64,000 nt of DNA from Curtobacterium sp. S6 (GCF_000710345.2 NZ_KL537414.1:268965-332964), one strand, 5' to 3'; shown: positions 34,999 to 46,670, counted from the first letter of the stretch. Numbers and translations are program-made. The notes: generated from the letters alone by a model not told the origin.

Positions 34999-36978
34999 TC
35001 AGCCCTGCGCGGGGGCCCCGGGGGACGGCGTGGGGCTTGCCTGAACCGCCGGGGCGTCCGGGGTAAGCCTCGCCAAGGTGTCCTTGGCCCGTTGCACGGC
35101 GTCGGCCACCGTGCTCGCGTATAGGTCCTGGCCGGCCGGTTCGGGATGGACCCCGTCGGAGACCAAGAGTTCCGGCCGGCCGTCCGAGGCCTTGGCCCAG
35201 TCCGCGACCACGAGCTTGTCGTTCTTGGCGGCGGCCTCGCGGATGGCGCGATTGGATTGATCGACCCACCCCAGGTTCGCCGGGGCCTGCCCCGTGACGA
35301 GGACCACCTCCCGGACCTGGCCCGACTCGGCGATGTGAGAGAGCTGATCGATGTCGCCCTGGGTCATCTCGGCGTTCGTGGACAGCGAGATCACGACGAT
35401 CCGCCCGAGGGTTCCCCGGTCGAGCCGCTCGCGGGCGAGGTCGATACCCGCGCCGACGTTGCGGCTCACCGCCGCGTCGATATCGATCCCGGGCATCTGG
35501 TCTTGGAGCGACGTCGCGGCCGCGAGGGTCACCGAGTCGCCGATCATCGTGACGTCTTGCCCTCCGGGCTTCGGGTGGTACGGCTCGGGCGCGGTTTCGG
35601 AAGGTGAAGCGGACGGCGACGGCGTGGGCGACGGCCCGGAGCTGAGCGCGGCCTTCCCCTCGGCGACCACGGACTCGGCCTGGGTCATCTGCGGGGCATG
35701 GACGCACGCGACGACCGTCCCGGCGACGGACAGGATTCCCACGGTCGAGAAGCCGACGGCCACCCATCGGGCTCGGCCAGGCCGGGCGAGGGCTCGCGCC
35801 AGCGCGGCGGTCGCGCCGAGGAATCCGAGGCGACGAACCGGCTGCTCGAGCCAACGGTAGGACAGCGCGGCGATGATGACGGTCAGGAACAGCACCAGGC
35901 CGTTTCGGAGCTGCTCGGGGAAACCGGGCATCGAGTAGTGGGCCAGCGCCATGAGCGGCCAGTGCCACAGGTAGATGCCGTAGGACCGCGCCCCGATCCA
36001 GGTCAGGGGCCTCCACGACAGGAGCGCGCGGAGCCCTTCGGCCCCCGTGCCGCGAACATCGGGCAGGAGGCACTGGATCGCGCCCGCCCCAAGGATCGAG
36101 GCGGCCAGGAGGCCCCACGGCGCCAGAACCTTGGGGTTCTCTTCCGAGAGCACGGAGGCCAGCACGGGGAGAAGGACCAGGCTCGCCCAGCCGATGAGGA
36201 TGCGCAGGACATTGCGGCCGGGGGAGTAATGCTCCTCGACCTTCCACACGCGCACCCCCGGGCGGGGCGGGTACATGCTCCAGGGAATGGACAGGGCCAA
36301 CACGGCGCCGATCATCAGGCCGAAGGCGTGGGTGTCGAGGCCGTAATATCCGCGGGTCGTGTCGTTGTCGATCACGTTCCACACGATCATCGCCGCGACG
36401 GAGCCGACCCCCAGAAGGGCGGGCACCAGACGCCGCCGGAGCCAGGTGGTCAGGAACATGCACGAGACCACGAGGATGACGGGCCAGGCCAGGTAGAACT
36501 GCTCCTCGAGGGCGAGGGACCAGAAATTGGTGTAGAGCTCCGGGCTGGTTTGGGCGAAATAGTCGTTGCCCGCGGCGATGTTGGTCCAGTTGGACGTATA
36601 GGTCACGGCCCCCAGTACCTGCCGCGGCATTTCTACGAGGACGTCGCCACCGATGAGCAGCGCGAGGCTCGTGCACACGACGACGCACAGCACCATGGCC
36701 GGAACGAGGCGGCGGAGGCGTCGCATCCAGAACTGCGGCAGCCTCATGCGTTCCGTAAAGGCCGCCTCCTTGAGCAGCAGGGCGGTGATCAGATATCCGG
36801 AGATGACGAAGAACAGGTCGACGCCGATCAGACCTCCGGGAAGGGCCCGGGGCCAGAGGTGATAGACGATGACGGCGACGACGGCCACCGCGCGCAGGCC
36901 GTCGAGTCCGCGGAGGATGAATTTCCTCTCGGCGGCCTCGGGCGGCACGGACGAGGCGAAGGGAGTGGGGGAAGACAT
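34999..36978 (-). CDS. OafA/OatA-type O-acyltransferase with SGNH domain
   Basis: This membrane acyltransferase has about 659 residues. The N-terminal acyltransferase-3 domain starts with GLDGLRAVAVVAVIVYHLWP (conserved His) and VDLFFVISGYLI, and has around ten helices to residue 420. A Pro/Ser-rich linker leads to an extracytoplasmic SGNH hydrolase domain with MIGDSVT (Ser), NAEM and DGVHPEPAG (Asp, His). This build is that of peptidoglycan or exopolysaccharide O-acetyltransferases such as OatA. ATG 36978 with AAGG upstream is preferred over the in-frame start at 37116, which would overlap the dapB promoter region. Confidence 0.9.
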   Translation of the reverse strand: MSSPTPFASSVPPEAAERKFILRGLDGLRAVAVVAVIVYHLWPRALPGGLIGVDLFFVISGYLITALLLKEAAFTERMRLPQFWMRRLRRLVPAMVLCVVVCTSLALLIGGDVLVEMPRQVLGAVTYTSNWTNIAAGNDYFAQTSPELYTNFWSLALEEQFYLAWPVILVVSCMFLTTWLRRRLVPALLGVGSVAAMIVWNVIDNDTTRGYYGLDTHAFGLMIGAVLALSIPWSMYPPRPGVRVWKVEEHYSPGRNVLRILIGWASLVLLPVLASVLSEENPKVLAPWGLLAASILGAGAIQCLLPDVRGTGAEGLRALLSWRPLTWIGARSYGIYLWHWPLMALAHYSMPGFPEQLRNGLVLFLTVIIAALSYRWLEQPVRRLGFLGATAALARALARPGRARWVAVGFSTVGILSVAGTVVACVHAPQMTQAESVVAEGKAALSSGPSPTPSPSASPSETAPEPYHPKPGGQDVTMIGDSVTLAAATSLQDQMPGIDIDAAVSRNVGAGIDLARERLDRGTLGRIVVISLSTNAEMTQGDIDQLSHIAESGQVREVVLVTGQAPANLGWVDQSNRAIREAAAKNDKLVVADWAKASDGRPELLVSDGVHPEPAGQDLYASTVADAVQRAKDTLARLTPDAPAVQASPTPSPGAPAQG

Positions 36979-37167
36979 GTGGCCTTGGGGGTCCTGGGGA
37001 AGCGATGCGTGTGGTTCATGGTCTTCCGGCGGGGAAGGCGCATGGACTTCATGATATCCACCGCGCGAAACATCGGGGGGCCCTCCGCCGGTGGTGAGGC
37101 CTATCCCTCCACTCATTCAGCCCCTAGTCGTCGCGGGGTCCCTCGCGACGGCGATAGAGTGGGGCGC

Positions 37168-37923
37168 ATGACTGACGTGATCAAGGTGGCCGTCCTCGGC
37201 GCCGCGGGCCGCATGGGTTCGCAGGCTGTCGACGCGGTGAGAACAGCAGAAGACATGGAATTGGTGGCCGCGCTCGGATCGAAGGATTCGATCGAGACCC
37301 TCGCGGATTCGGGGGCGGAGGTCGTCGTCGACCTGACCGTTCCGGATGTCACCGAGGCGCACGTCCACTACGCCGTCGAGCACGGCATGCACGCCGTGGT
37401 CGGCACGACCGGGTGGGACGAGGACAAGCTGGACCGGCTCACGGCATTGCTTCAGAAGCACCCGGAGACCGGCGTGCTCATCGCCCCGAACTTCGCGATC
37501 GGTGCCGTGCTGGCCGGAAAATTCGCCGCGACCGCGAGCAAGTACTTCGAATCGGTCGAGGTCATCGAGCTTCATCACCCGAATAAACTCGACGCGCCGT
37601 CGGGCACGGCCAAGCACACCGCCCGCGGGATCTCGCAGGCACGCCGCGAGGCCGGGGTGGGTCCCAGCCCGGATGCGACCCAGAGCGATCCCGAGGGCGC
37701 TCGCGGGGCCGTGATCGACGATGTTCACGTCCACGCCGTCCGGCTGCGCGGGCTCGTGGCCCACGAGGAAATCGTTCTGGGCGACGTCGGGCAGCAGCTC
37801 ACCATTCGGCACGATTCATTTGACCGGATTTCGTTCATGCCCGGTGTCCTCTTGGGCGTCCGCACCGTGGGCGAGCGTCCCGGCCTGACCCACGGCCTCG
37901 ACGGCTACCTGAACCTGGACTGA
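37168..37923 (+). CDS. dapB: 4-hydroxy-tetrahydrodipicolinate reductase
   Basis: DapB reduces the DapA product in the diaminopimelate/lysine pathway. The 251-residue protein has the NAD(P)-binding GAAGRMGSQ near residue 10, VVGTTGW, PNFAIGAV and the catalytic ELHHPNKLDAPSGTA. ATG 37168 is family-correct. The open frame extending far upstream runs antisense through the acyltransferase and is not real. The stop is followed immediately by the GTG of the next gene. In related genomes dapB lies close to the M16 peptidase gene. Confidence 0.97.
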   Translation: MTDVIKVAVLGAAGRMGSQAVDAVRTAEDMELVAALGSKDSIETLADSGAEVVVDLTVPDVTEAHVHYAVEHGMHAVVGTTGWDEDKLDRLTALLQKHPETGVLIAPNFAIGAVLAGKFAATASKYFESVEVIELHHPNKLDAPSGTAKHTARGISQARREAGVGPSPDATQSDPEGARGAVIDDVHVHAVRLRGLVAHEEIVLGDVGQQLTIRHDSFDRISFMPGVLLGVRTVGERPGLTHGLDGYLNLD

Positions 37924-38544
37924 GTGGTGCGCGGACTCAAAATATTTACCGCGGTCGTCGCGGTCTTGGCCGCGATCAGCGTCTGGTTGTTGCCCCTTCC
38001 GAGCGGGACGCGGCTGTTCATCCTCGTGATCCTGGTCTTTAGCGCAGCGTTCGTGTTCGTGGATTCCACGCACAAGGGCAAGACTTTTGCCGCGGTCACC
38101 GTGGCCCTGCTGGCCCTGTACCTGGTGCTGACCCTTCAGCGGGGGATTCTGCTCGTCGCGGCCGGTAACGTCGCGGGCATCCTGTTAGGTGCGGCCCTCA
38201 TCGTCCTGCCGCTCATCGGGGCCTGGGCCCTGATCCGGGAGGTTCTCTTCGGAATTCGCGTGCAACAATTGGCAACAATTCTGGCCAAAGAGGGCGGCCT
38301 GCCGGAGGACAACCTGCCGCGCACGGCCGCGGGAGGCATCGACCGGGCGGCCGCGGACGAGCAATTTCCTCAATTTCAACGCGAGGTTGAAGAGAATCCG
38401 GGGGATTGGCGCTCGTGGTTCAGGCTCTCCTGCGCGTACGACGCCGCGGGGGACCGCAAACGGGCGCGTCGATCGATGCGCGACGCCGTAGCACTGAACC
38501 GGGGACGCTCCGTGGGTGCGTTGTACCAGGGCGAAGAGGGCTGA
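37924..38544 (+). CDS. membrane protein with TPR-like C-terminus
   Basis: This 206-residue protein has four transmembrane segments in the first 110 residues (for example FTAVVAVLAAISVWLLPL and AGILLGAALIVLPLIGAWAL). A cytoplasmic part follows with a TPR-like repeat (ENPGDWRSWFRLSCAYDAAGDRKRA, near 165-190). GTG 37924 abuts the dapB stop, and the gene sits between dapB and dapA, as in many Micrococcales. No function is known. Co-transcription suggests a link to cell-wall precursor supply. Confidence 0.82.
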   Translation: MVRGLKIFTAVVAVLAAISVWLLPLPSGTRLFILVILVFSAAFVFVDSTHKGKTFAAVTVALLALYLVLTLQRGILLVAAGNVAGILLGAALIVLPLIGAWALIREVLFGIRVQQLATILAKEGGLPEDNLPRTAAGGIDRAAADEQFPQFQREVEENPGDWRSWFRLSCAYDAAGDRKRARRSMRDAVALNRGRSVGALYQGEEG

Positions 38545-38565
38545 TTGTGCTGTAGCCTGGGGGAT

Positions 38566-39495
38566 ATGTCTGAGTCTTCGCGCGAGAACACCCCCACTGC
38601 ACAGCCCTTGTTCGGTCGCTTGCTGACCGCCATGGTCACACCCTTCACGGAGGATGGCAGCGTCGACGAGGAGGCGACGGCCAAGCTGGCCGTCGAGCTC
38701 GTCGACCGAGGCAACGACGGCCTGGTCGTCTGCGGGACCACGGGCGAGTACTCGACCATGACGGACGAGGAGAACGCGAACGTTTTCCGCATCGTCAAGG
38801 AAGCGGTGGGTGAGCGAGCCTCGATCATCGCGGGAGTCGGTTCTAACGACACCGCGCACACCTTGCACGTCGCCTCCCTCGCGGAGGCGGTCGGCGTTGA
38901 CGGACTCCTGGTCGTGACCCCGTATTACAATAAACCGACGCAGGCGGGTCTGCTGGCCCACTTCCGGACGGTGGCCGACGCGGTCAAGACTCCCATCATG
39001 CTCTACGACATTCCGGGTCGCGCCGGAATCGCGATCGCACCGGACACGATGGTTGCTCTGGCCGAGCATCCCAACATCGTGGCGGTCAAGGACGCCAAGG
39101 CGGATTTCGCCGCGGCGACCGAGGTCATGGCCCGGACCGACCTGCAGTTTTACTCGGGTGACGACGGCCTGACCTTGCCGTGGATGTCGATCGGCGCCCA
39201 GGGCCTGATCGGCGTCACGACCCACGTCGTGCCGGAGCAGTTCCGGAACCTCGTCGACGCCGTCGTTGCCGGCGATCTCGACACCGCGCGGGAGATTCAT
39301 CGCGCGATTCATCCCGTCGTCACCGCGACCATGACCCGCGTTCCGGGCGCCGTGGCGGCAAAGACAATTCTTCAATGGCAGGGCCGGTTGGCATCCCGAC
39401 GGGTGCGTCTGCCCCACGTTGTCCCCACCGAGGCAGAGACCGCTCAGATGCGATCCGACCTTGAGGGCACCGTGGCAGCCTCAAGCATTAGATAA
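38566..39495 (+). CDS. dapA: 4-hydroxy-tetrahydrodipicolinate synthase
   Basis: DapA condenses pyruvate and aspartate semialdehyde, the first step toward diaminopimelate. The 309-residue TIM barrel shows the GTTGEYSTM motif, TPYYNKPTQ, the catalytic Tyr in LYDIPGRAG and the Schiff-base Lys175 (VAVKDAKAD). ATG 38566 (MSESSREN) is chosen over the preceding in-frame codons, which overlap the upstream gene. It is followed by a hairpin-containing spacer and RNase J, a pairing found across actinobacteria. Confidence 0.97.
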   Translation: MSESSRENTPTAQPLFGRLLTAMVTPFTEDGSVDEEATAKLAVELVDRGNDGLVVCGTTGEYSTMTDEENANVFRIVKEAVGERASIIAGVGSNDTAHTLHVASLAEAVGVDGLLVVTPYYNKPTQAGLLAHFRTVADAVKTPIMLYDIPGRAGIAIAPDTMVALAEHPNIVAVKDAKADFAAATEVMARTDLQFYSGDDGLTLPWMSIGAQGLIGVTTHVVPEQFRNLVDAVVAGDLDTAREIHRAIHPVVTATMTRVPGAVAAKTILQWQGRLASRRVRLPHVVPTEAETAQMRSDLEGTVAASSIR

Positions 39496-39497
39496 AC

Positions 39498-39524
39498 ACG
39501 GTCGTCGCGTCACCGCGCGACCGT
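39498..39524 (+). promoter_or_regulatory. hairpin in dapA-rnj spacer
   Basis: ACGGTCG-TCGCG can pair with CGCG-CGACCGT around TCAC, with one bulged base. No T tract follows and the rnj ribosome site comes 10 bases later. It may influence rnj translation or transcript processing. This is a low-confidence reading. Confidence 0.35.
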
Positions 39525-39544
39525 AACCATCAGAAAGGGGTCAC

Positions 39545-41251
<1,707 letters not shown>

Positions 41252-41312
41252 AAAACGGTTCATCCCCAGGCGCAGTCGGCGCTGGGGTTCTGGGGGCGGT
41301 ATCCACCTCGGC

Positions 41313-41330
41313 GTGCGGTTTTGACCGCAC
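41313..41330 (+). terminator. small hairpin after rnj
   Basis: GTGCGGT (41313-41319) pairs with ACCGCAC (41324-41330) over a TTTG loop. A second imperfect pairing, CCCCAGGCGC with GCGCTGGGG, lies at about 41265-41288. Neither has a T tract. They may form a weak terminator between rnj and ftsK. Confidence 0.45.
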
Positions 41331-41370
41331 GTGAGTGTGGGTTCCGCCCTCATCGTTTACCCTGGAACAT

Positions 41371-44300
41371 ATGGCGACTCGAACTTCCCCCACCCCGAAA
41401 AAGGGCGCCTCGCAGTCGCGACGTTCGTCGGGCGGCACCACCAAGGCCGCCAATCGATCCTCGCGTGCGAGCACCAACGCACCCGACCAGCCCAATTGGA
41501 TCATCCGGGCCATCGTCGGTGCGTGGGTCGGTTGCGCCCATGTGGTCGGCGGTGCCACGCGCCGCATCGGAACCCTCCGGACCTCACTGGACCCTGAAGA
41601 GCGTCGCGACGGCGGCGCGCTGCTGATGTTGCTCCTCGCGCTCATCACGGCCGCGGTCGAATGGTGGTCGCTGGCCTCGGTAGGCGTTCAGGCGGTGTCG
41701 TGGCCGGCAACGGCCTGGCACGCCGTGGTCGCCGGAACCTTTGGGCACATGGCTCTCGTCGCACCGGTATTGCTGGGCGGGTTCGCGATCCGCGCCTTCC
41801 GGCATCCCACCGAGATGGGCGCAAACAACCGTATCGCCGTGGGCCTGTTGCTCATGGTCATCTGCGGCTCGGCGCTCTTCGACATCGCGGCCGGTTCGCC
41901 CAGTATCGATGGTGGGCTCGACGGCGTTCGACGTGGCGGCGGGATCGTGGGTCTCCTGGCGGGGGCCACGGCCGGCAAGCTCATCACGGTGCCCGGCGTG
42001 GTGGTCGTGCACATCCTCCTTCTGCTGATCTCGATCCTCATCGTGACCGCGACCCCGATTCGCCAGATCGGTCCCAAGATCAAGGGGGCCTTCGGCCGCC
42101 TGATGGGGGAGAAGCCCGCATCATCGCAGACCGACGTCACGGCCGCGGATCACGACCGTAGCTATCTCGACGAACGCCATCATCCCGAGCCACAGCCCAA
42201 GGCCAAGAAATCCCTGTTCGGTCGGCGCCGGAAGGGCGCGCCGGAGGATGACCAGCTGGATCTTTACGACGGAGACGAGGCCTTCGCCCGTGCCGTCGTC
42301 GACGAAGATGGCAGCCGCCCCGATCCCCACGGCGGCCGGATCGACGGGGCCACCACGGAACTCTTCGATCATTCGTCGGGCAAGGCGCCGTCGCGCAAGG
42401 CACAACGCAAGAAGTCCGAGCTGTTTGACCTCGGAAAATTCAATCGTGCCCGTGCCGTCAGGGGAGAGCCCGTCCAGGAGCCTGCCCCGTCCGAAGAGCA
42501 GATGGACCAGACTCGCTTGTTGGATTCCCCGACGGCCGACGCGACGGAGGTCCTGCCGACCTCAGAGGACACGCCCCGCAAGGGCCGGCCGGCCGAGACG
42601 AAAAATCTGTCGACGCCCGATTCGGGCGCCAGTGGGAAGCTGCACGCACCGTCCGAGGGAGTCTCTCCGATCGTGGAGAAGGCCGACCCGGAAGAGGCCA
42701 AGACGCACGGGGTCTCCGCCATCGAGCCCACGGACGAGAACCTGCCGCACGCTCAACCGCAGACCGGCGCCGCCCGCGAGGCCGCGCTGTCCACGACCAA
42801 TTACGCCCTCCCGATGCAGAAGATGCTGATCCAGGGGCCGCCCGCCAAGGAGCGCTCGGAGGTCAACGATTCCGTCGTCCGCGCCCTGACCAATGTCTTG
42901 GAACAGTTCAAGGTCGATGCGGAGGTCACCGGATTTTCGCGCGGCCCGACCGTGACCCGCTACGAGATCGAGCTCGGCTCGGGCACCAAGGTCGAACGCG
43001 TCACGGCGCTGTCCAAAAACATTTCTTACGCGGTGGCCAGTGCCGACGTGCGAATCCTCTCGCCGATTCCCGGCAAGTCCGCCATCGGCATCGAGATCCC
43101 CAATACGGATCGCGAAACCGTCGCGCTCGGTGACGTCCTGCGGTCCCAGAAGGCACACGCTTCGCCGCACCCCATGGTCATGGGCGTCGGCAAGGACGTC
43201 GAGGGTGGATACGTCGTGGCCAACCTCGCGAAGATGCCCCACATGCTCGTCGCGGGTGCCACGGGCGCCGGTAAGTCCTCCTTCGTCAACTCCATGATCA
43301 CCTCGATCCTGATGAGGGCCACGCCCGACGAGGTCCGCCTGGTCATGGTCGACCCCAAACGCGTCGAGCTGACAGCGTATGAGGGCGTGCCGCACCTGAT
43401 CACCCCGATCATCACGAACCCGAAGAAGGCCGCCGAGGCCCTCCAGTGGGTCGTCCGCGAGATGGACGCCCGCTACGACGACCTCTCGCATTTCGGGTTC
43501 AAGCACATCGACGACTTCAACAAAGCCGTGCGCGAGGGAAAGGTCCAGCCGGAACCCGGGTCGCAGCGGAAGATCAGGCCGTATCCGTACCTGTTGGTCA
43601 TCGTGGATGAGCTTGCCGACCTCATGATGGTCGCGCCGCGCGACGTCGAGGACGCGATCGTCCGCATCACGCAGCTCGCCCGTGCCGCCGGCATCCACCT
43701 GGTTCTCGCGACGCAGCGGCCTTCCGTGGACGTCGTCACCGGCCTGATCAAGGCGAATGTTCCCTCCCGCATGGCCTTCGCTACCTCGTCCGTCACGGAC
43801 TCCCGGGTCGTGCTTGACCAGGCCGGCGCCGAGAAGCTCATCGGCCAGGGCGATGCGCTGTTCCTGCCGATGGGCGCCTCGAAGCCGATGCGTGTGCAAG
43901 GTGCGTGGGTCACCGAATCCGAAATCCACGACATCGTCGAGCACGTCAAGACGCAGATGCCGGTCAGCTACCGCGCGGACGTGATTCAGGATCAGCCCAA
44001 GAAACAGATCGACGAAGACATCGGAGACGACCTCGACGTCCTGTTGCAGGCCGCCGAGCTGATCATCAATTCGCAGTTTGGTTCCACCTCGATGCTTCAG
44101 CGCAAGTTGCGCGTCGGCTTCGCCAAGGCCGGACGCCTGATGGACCTGCTCGAATCGCGGGAGATCGTGGGCCCGTCGGAGGGTTCCAAGGCGCGCGATG
44201 TCTTGGTTGCTCCCGACGACCTGCCGAACGCGTTGGCCCGGCTCCGAGGCGAAGAGCCGCCGGAACCGAGCGGCGGATCCGCGGGGTCGGATCCCGTGGA

Positions 44301-44388
44301 AGAATCCTTGAAGGACGTCGCGACCGAGTACCACGATCAGGCGGACGAGCCGAGCGGCGAAGACGCCTGGCAACTCACCGGTCGGTGA
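41371..44388 (+). CDS. ftsK: DNA translocase FtsK
   Basis: FtsK anchors at the septum and pumps DNA to resolve chromosomes at division. Of about 1005 residues, the N-terminal 250 hold four transmembrane segments. A charged, low-complexity linker extends to about residue 470, followed by the motor domain with Walker A GATGAGKS at 629-636 and Walker B-type [13 protein letters not shown]. The C-terminal winged-helix gamma domain ([26 protein letters not shown], split at 20 in the protein as [20 protein letters not shown] and RKLRVG) binds orienting DNA motifs. ATG 41371 gives [13 protein letters not shown] longer start at 41335 is unlikely. Confidence 0.97.
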   Translation: MATRTSPTPKKGASQSRRSSGGTTKAANRSSRASTNAPDQPNWIIRAIVGAWVGCAHVVGGATRRIGTLRTSLDPEERRDGGALLMLLLALITAAVEWWSLASVGVQAVSWPATAWHAVVAGTFGHMALVAPVLLGGFAIRAFRHPTEMGANNRIAVGLLLMVICGSALFDIAAGSPSIDGGLDGVRRGGGIVGLLAGATAGKLITVPGVVVVHILLLLISILIVTATPIRQIGPKIKGAFGRLMGEKPASSQTDVTAADHDRSYLDERHHPEPQPKAKKSLFGRRRKGAPEDDQLDLYDGDEAFARAVVDEDGSRPDPHGGRIDGATTELFDHSSGKAPSRKAQRKKSELFDLGKFNRARAVRGEPVQEPAPSEEQMDQTRLLDSPTADATEVLPTSEDTPRKGRPAETKNLSTPDSGASGKLHAPSEGVSPIVEKADPEEAKTHGVSAIEPTDENLPHAQPQTGAAREAALSTTNYALPMQKMLIQGPPAKERSEVNDSVVRALTNVLEQFKVDAEVTGFSRGPTVTRYEIELGSGTKVERVTALSKNISYAVASADVRILSPIPGKSAIGIEIPNTDRETVALGDVLRSQKAHASPHPMVMGVGKDVEGGYVVANLAKMPHMLVAGATGAGKSSFVNSMITSILMRATPDEVRLVMVDPKRVELTAYEGVPHLITPIITNPKKAAEALQWVVREMDARYDDLSHFGFKHIDDFNKAVREGKVQPEPGSQRKIRPYPYLLVIVDELADLMMVAPRDVEDAIVRITQLARAAGIHLVLATQRPSVDVVTGLIKANVPSRMAFATSSVTDSRVVLDQAGAEKLIGQGDALFLPMGASKPMRVQGAWVTESEIHDIVEHVKTQMPVSYRADVIQDQPKKQIDEDIGDDLDVLLQAAELIINSQFGSTSMLQRKLRVGFAKAGRLMDLLESREIVGPSEGSKARDVLVAPDDLPNALARLRGEEPPEPSGGSAGSDPVEESLKDVATEYHDQADEPSGEDAWQLTGR

Positions 44389-44438
44389 GCCGAGGCCACA
44401 TCCCCTCCCCGGGGGACCAGCGATGAAAGAGATGGGTC

Positions 44439-45068
44439 ATGAGTAATCCAGGCGCACCGGAGCAGGCCGCCAAGCCGTCCAACGTCAATCTGCCGAACGC
44501 CCTGACGACCCTGCGCATCATCATGGTGCCGTTCTTCGTCTGGTTCCTGCTGGCCGGTGGGCACCTCGGCGAGGTATCGATGCCCATGCGTTGGGCGGCC
44601 GTCGTCGTCTTTGGCGCGGCGATGTACACCGACAAGCTCGACGGGGATATCGCTCGGTCCAGGAACCTCATCACGGACTACGGCAAGATCGCCGATCCGA
44701 TCGCGGATAAGCTGCTGACCGGTGCCGCGTTCGTCGTCTTGTCCATGCTGGGCGAGTTGTGGTGGTGGGTCACCATCGTCATCTTGGTGCGCGAGTGGGG
44801 CATCACCATCATGCGGTTCTTCGTGATCCGCTACGGCGTGATGGCGGCGTCCAAGGGCGGAAAGCTGAAGACCGTTCTGCAGACCATTGCCCTGATCCTC
44901 TTCATCCTCCCGATCGGCGTATTGGGCTGGTGGGCGGTGCTGCCGGGCTTCATCGTCATGGCCGCGGTCCTCGTCGTCACTGTCGTGACCGGCATCGACT
45001 ACGTGGTCAAGGCGATTCAGCTGCGGCGTGATTACCTTGCGAAGAATGACGGGGACGGACGACGATGA
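44439..45068 (+). CDS. pgsA: CDP-diacylglycerol-glycerol-3-phosphate 3-phosphatidyltransferase
   Basis: This membrane enzyme makes phosphatidylglycerol phosphate. The 209-residue protein has the CDP-alcohol phosphotransferase signature DGDIARSRNLITDYGKIADP followed by IAD (D-G-x2-A-R-x8-G-x3-D-x3-D), and about five transmembrane helices. ATG 44439 is preceded by weak GGGTC. The gene ends in an ATGA overlap with cinA, the start of the conserved pgsA-cinA-clgR-recA order. Confidence 0.95.
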   Translation: MSNPGAPEQAAKPSNVNLPNALTTLRIIMVPFFVWFLLAGGHLGEVSMPMRWAAVVVFGAAMYTDKLDGDIARSRNLITDYGKIADPIADKLLTGAAFVVLSMLGELWWWVTIVILVREWGITIMRFFVIRYGVMAASKGGKLKTVLQTIALILFILPIGVLGWWAVLPGFIVMAAVLVVTVVTGIDYVVKAIQLRRDYLAKNDGDGRR

Positions 45069-45574
45069 GTCCTTCGGCCGTACCCGCGAACGAATCGGTG
45101 GCCTCCCTTGCCGCACGGATCGTCGCTTCGGCGACCGTGTCGGGTCAGACCATCGCGACCGCCGAATCCTTGACGGCCGGCTTGGTCGCGTCGGCGATAT
45201 GCGAGGTGCCGGGGGCGTCCTCGGCTTTCCTCGGGGGCGTCGTCTCCTATGCCAACTCCGTCAAGGCGGAGGTCTTGGGCGTTCGCGCCGAGTTGCTGTC
45301 CGAACGGGGCTCCGTGGATCCCGAGGTTGCGCGAGCCATGGCCGCCGGTGCACGCCGGGCCTGCGGGACGGACTGGGCGGTCTCGACGACCGGGGTGGCC
45401 GGACCGGAGCCTCACGACGGTAAACCGGTGGGTCTCGTCTACGTCGGGTGCGCCGGACCCGGGGGATTCCGGACCAAGGAGCTTCGGCTGACCGGGGACC
45501 GTGCAGAGATCCGCGAACGCAGCGTTGTCGCCGCGCTCAGGGTCTTGCTCGATGCCATGTGCGCCGAAGGCTGA
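45065..45574 (+). CDS. cinA: CinA-family nicotinamide-nucleotide amidohydrolase
   Basis: The 169-residue protein corresponds to the C-terminal PncC domain only, which deamidates nicotinamide mononucleotide. The TIATAESLTAGLVAS block near residue 29, VVSYANSVK and STTGVAGPEPHDGKPVGLVY are present. The N-terminal MoCF-like half of long CinA proteins is absent, which is normal in this phylum. It is coupled to pgsA. Confidence 0.93.
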   Translation: MSPSAVPANESVASLAARIVASATVSGQTIATAESLTAGLVASAICEVPGASSAFLGGVVSYANSVKAEVLGVRAELLSERGSVDPEVARAMAAGARRACGTDWAVSTTGVAGPEPHDGKPVGLVYVGCAGPGGFRTKELRLTGDRAEIRERSVVAALRVLLDAMCAEG

Positions 45575-45617
45575 CGAGGCTGTTTACCGTTTGCCCAGGG
45601 TATTCCCAGGCATCTTT

Positions 45618-45628
45618 CGCCCTCAGCG
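45618..45628 (+). promoter_or_regulatory. possible ClgR-binding core upstream of clgR
   Basis: CGC-CCTCA-GCG matches the CGC-N5-GCG core of ClgR operators in actinobacteria, although the flanking bases fit the longer consensus poorly. It lies about 160 bases before the clgR start, and ClgR is known to bind its own promoter in relatives. Low confidence. Confidence 0.35.
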
Positions 45629-45786
45629 GGAATGAATTCACAGGTAACTTGGTTTGACTGAATGTGACGGTTCAAGAAAAAGCCGTCGGGAAGCCTAACA
45701 ACACAGTGAAGACTGGATTAGGCTGAAGTACACCAGTGGCCCGAAACAACGTCAACGGCCACATCGAAAGGGAGACAGGCATAAAG

Positions 45787-46239
45787 ATGACTAAGCAACC
45801 CGTGTCCGTGAACGGCGTCGTCCGTTGGAAGGACGTGGGACAGTCAGACACATACACGCCCGAATCACAGGAGCCCAAAGTGATCGTTCTTCGTCACGAA
45901 ATCGGTGAGGTACTCCGCGATATCCGTCAGCGCCAGGGGCGAACCCTGCGCGAGGTGTCGCACAGCGCCCGCGTCTCGCTCGGATACCTGAGCGAGGTGG
46001 AACGGGGGCAAAAGGAAGCCTCTTCGGAACTTCTCGCCTCCATCTGCGCCGCCTTGGAAATCCCCATGTCCCAGATGTTGCGTGAGGTCTCGGACCGACT
46101 CGCGACGGCCGAGGGCCTGAGCATCCCCGATACCGTGCCCAACGAACTGTCGGAGGAATTCCGCCGGGAGTACGGCATGAACGCCACGGGTTCGAGCGAC
46201 CTGCCGAACGTCCAGCGGCATCGCCCCATCGCCCGGTAG
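45787..46239 (+). CDS. clgR: ClgR-type XRE transcriptional regulator
   Basis: ClgR activates Clp protease and other proteolysis genes in actinobacteria. The 150-residue protein opens with [18 protein letters not shown] and carries the highly conserved [23 protein letters not shown] followed by [20 protein letters not shown] (about residues 43-85). The C-terminal tail after [12 protein letters not shown] is not conserved in relatives as far as I recall. ATG 45787 is chosen. An in-frame start at 45736 would add an unusual leader. It ends at a strong terminator. Confidence 0.95.
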   Translation: MTKQPVSVNGVVRWKDVGQSDTYTPESQEPKVIVLRHEIGEVLRDIRQRQGRTLREVSHSARVSLGYLSEVERGQKEASSELLASICAALEIPMSQMLREVSDRLATAEGLSIPDTVPNELSEEFRREYGMNATGSSDLPNVQRHRPIAR

Positions 46240-46304
46240 GCCGTAGCGCCCTCCGGCGAGCCACCGAGCCCACGAGGCGCGGGGTAAGAATCTCAAGCTC
46301 AACC

Positions 46305-46350
46305 ATCCGCGCCTCCCAGCACTGAACGTGTCGGGAGGCGCGGATTTTTT
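46305..46350 (+). terminator. terminator of clgR
   Basis: ATCCGCGCCTCCC (46305-46317) pairs exactly with GGGAGGCGCGGAT (46333-46345) over a 15-base loop and runs into six T residues. This is a canonical intrinsic terminator. Confidence 0.92.
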
Positions 46351-46422
46351 GTGGCATCCTCGATCGGGGTCGGCCCACCGTGACCGGGGCACGATCGGGA
46401 TGAATCAGGGGACGGACGAGGT

Positions 46423-46644
46423 ATGAAATTATCCGAGTTTTGGCGAAGCATGGACGATGAGTTCGGCGCGGGCTACGCCCGCGTCGTGGCGTCGCAGACG
46501 GTTCTGGACCGGGTGGGGAATCGAACATCGGATGAGGCCTTGGACGCGGGGGTCCCGCCGCTCGAGGTCTGGCAAGCGGTATGCGCCCAACACGACCTGC
46601 CTCAGGATCGTTGGTTGGGTACGGATCCCGGCGAACCGAGGTGA
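46423..46644 (+). CDS. DUF3046 protein
   Basis: This 73-residue protein begins MKLSEFWRSMDDEFGAGYAR and continues with LDRVGNRTSDEALDAGVPP and EVWQAVCAQHDLP, the DUF3046 pattern. The family is found next to recA in actinobacteria and has no known function. It lies between the clgR terminator and the recA SOS promoter. Confidence 0.9.
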   Translation: MKLSEFWRSMDDEFGAGYARVVASQTVLDRVGNRTSDEALDAGVPPLEVWQAVCAQHDLPQDRWLGTDPGEPR

Positions 46645-46670
46645 CCGGAGCGACGCGCCGAAAAAAGTAT

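Noticed and set aside
35698-37167. Long extension of dapB across the acyltransferase
   Set aside because: It is antisense to a well-conserved membrane acyltransferase and has no DapB similarity before ATG 37168.
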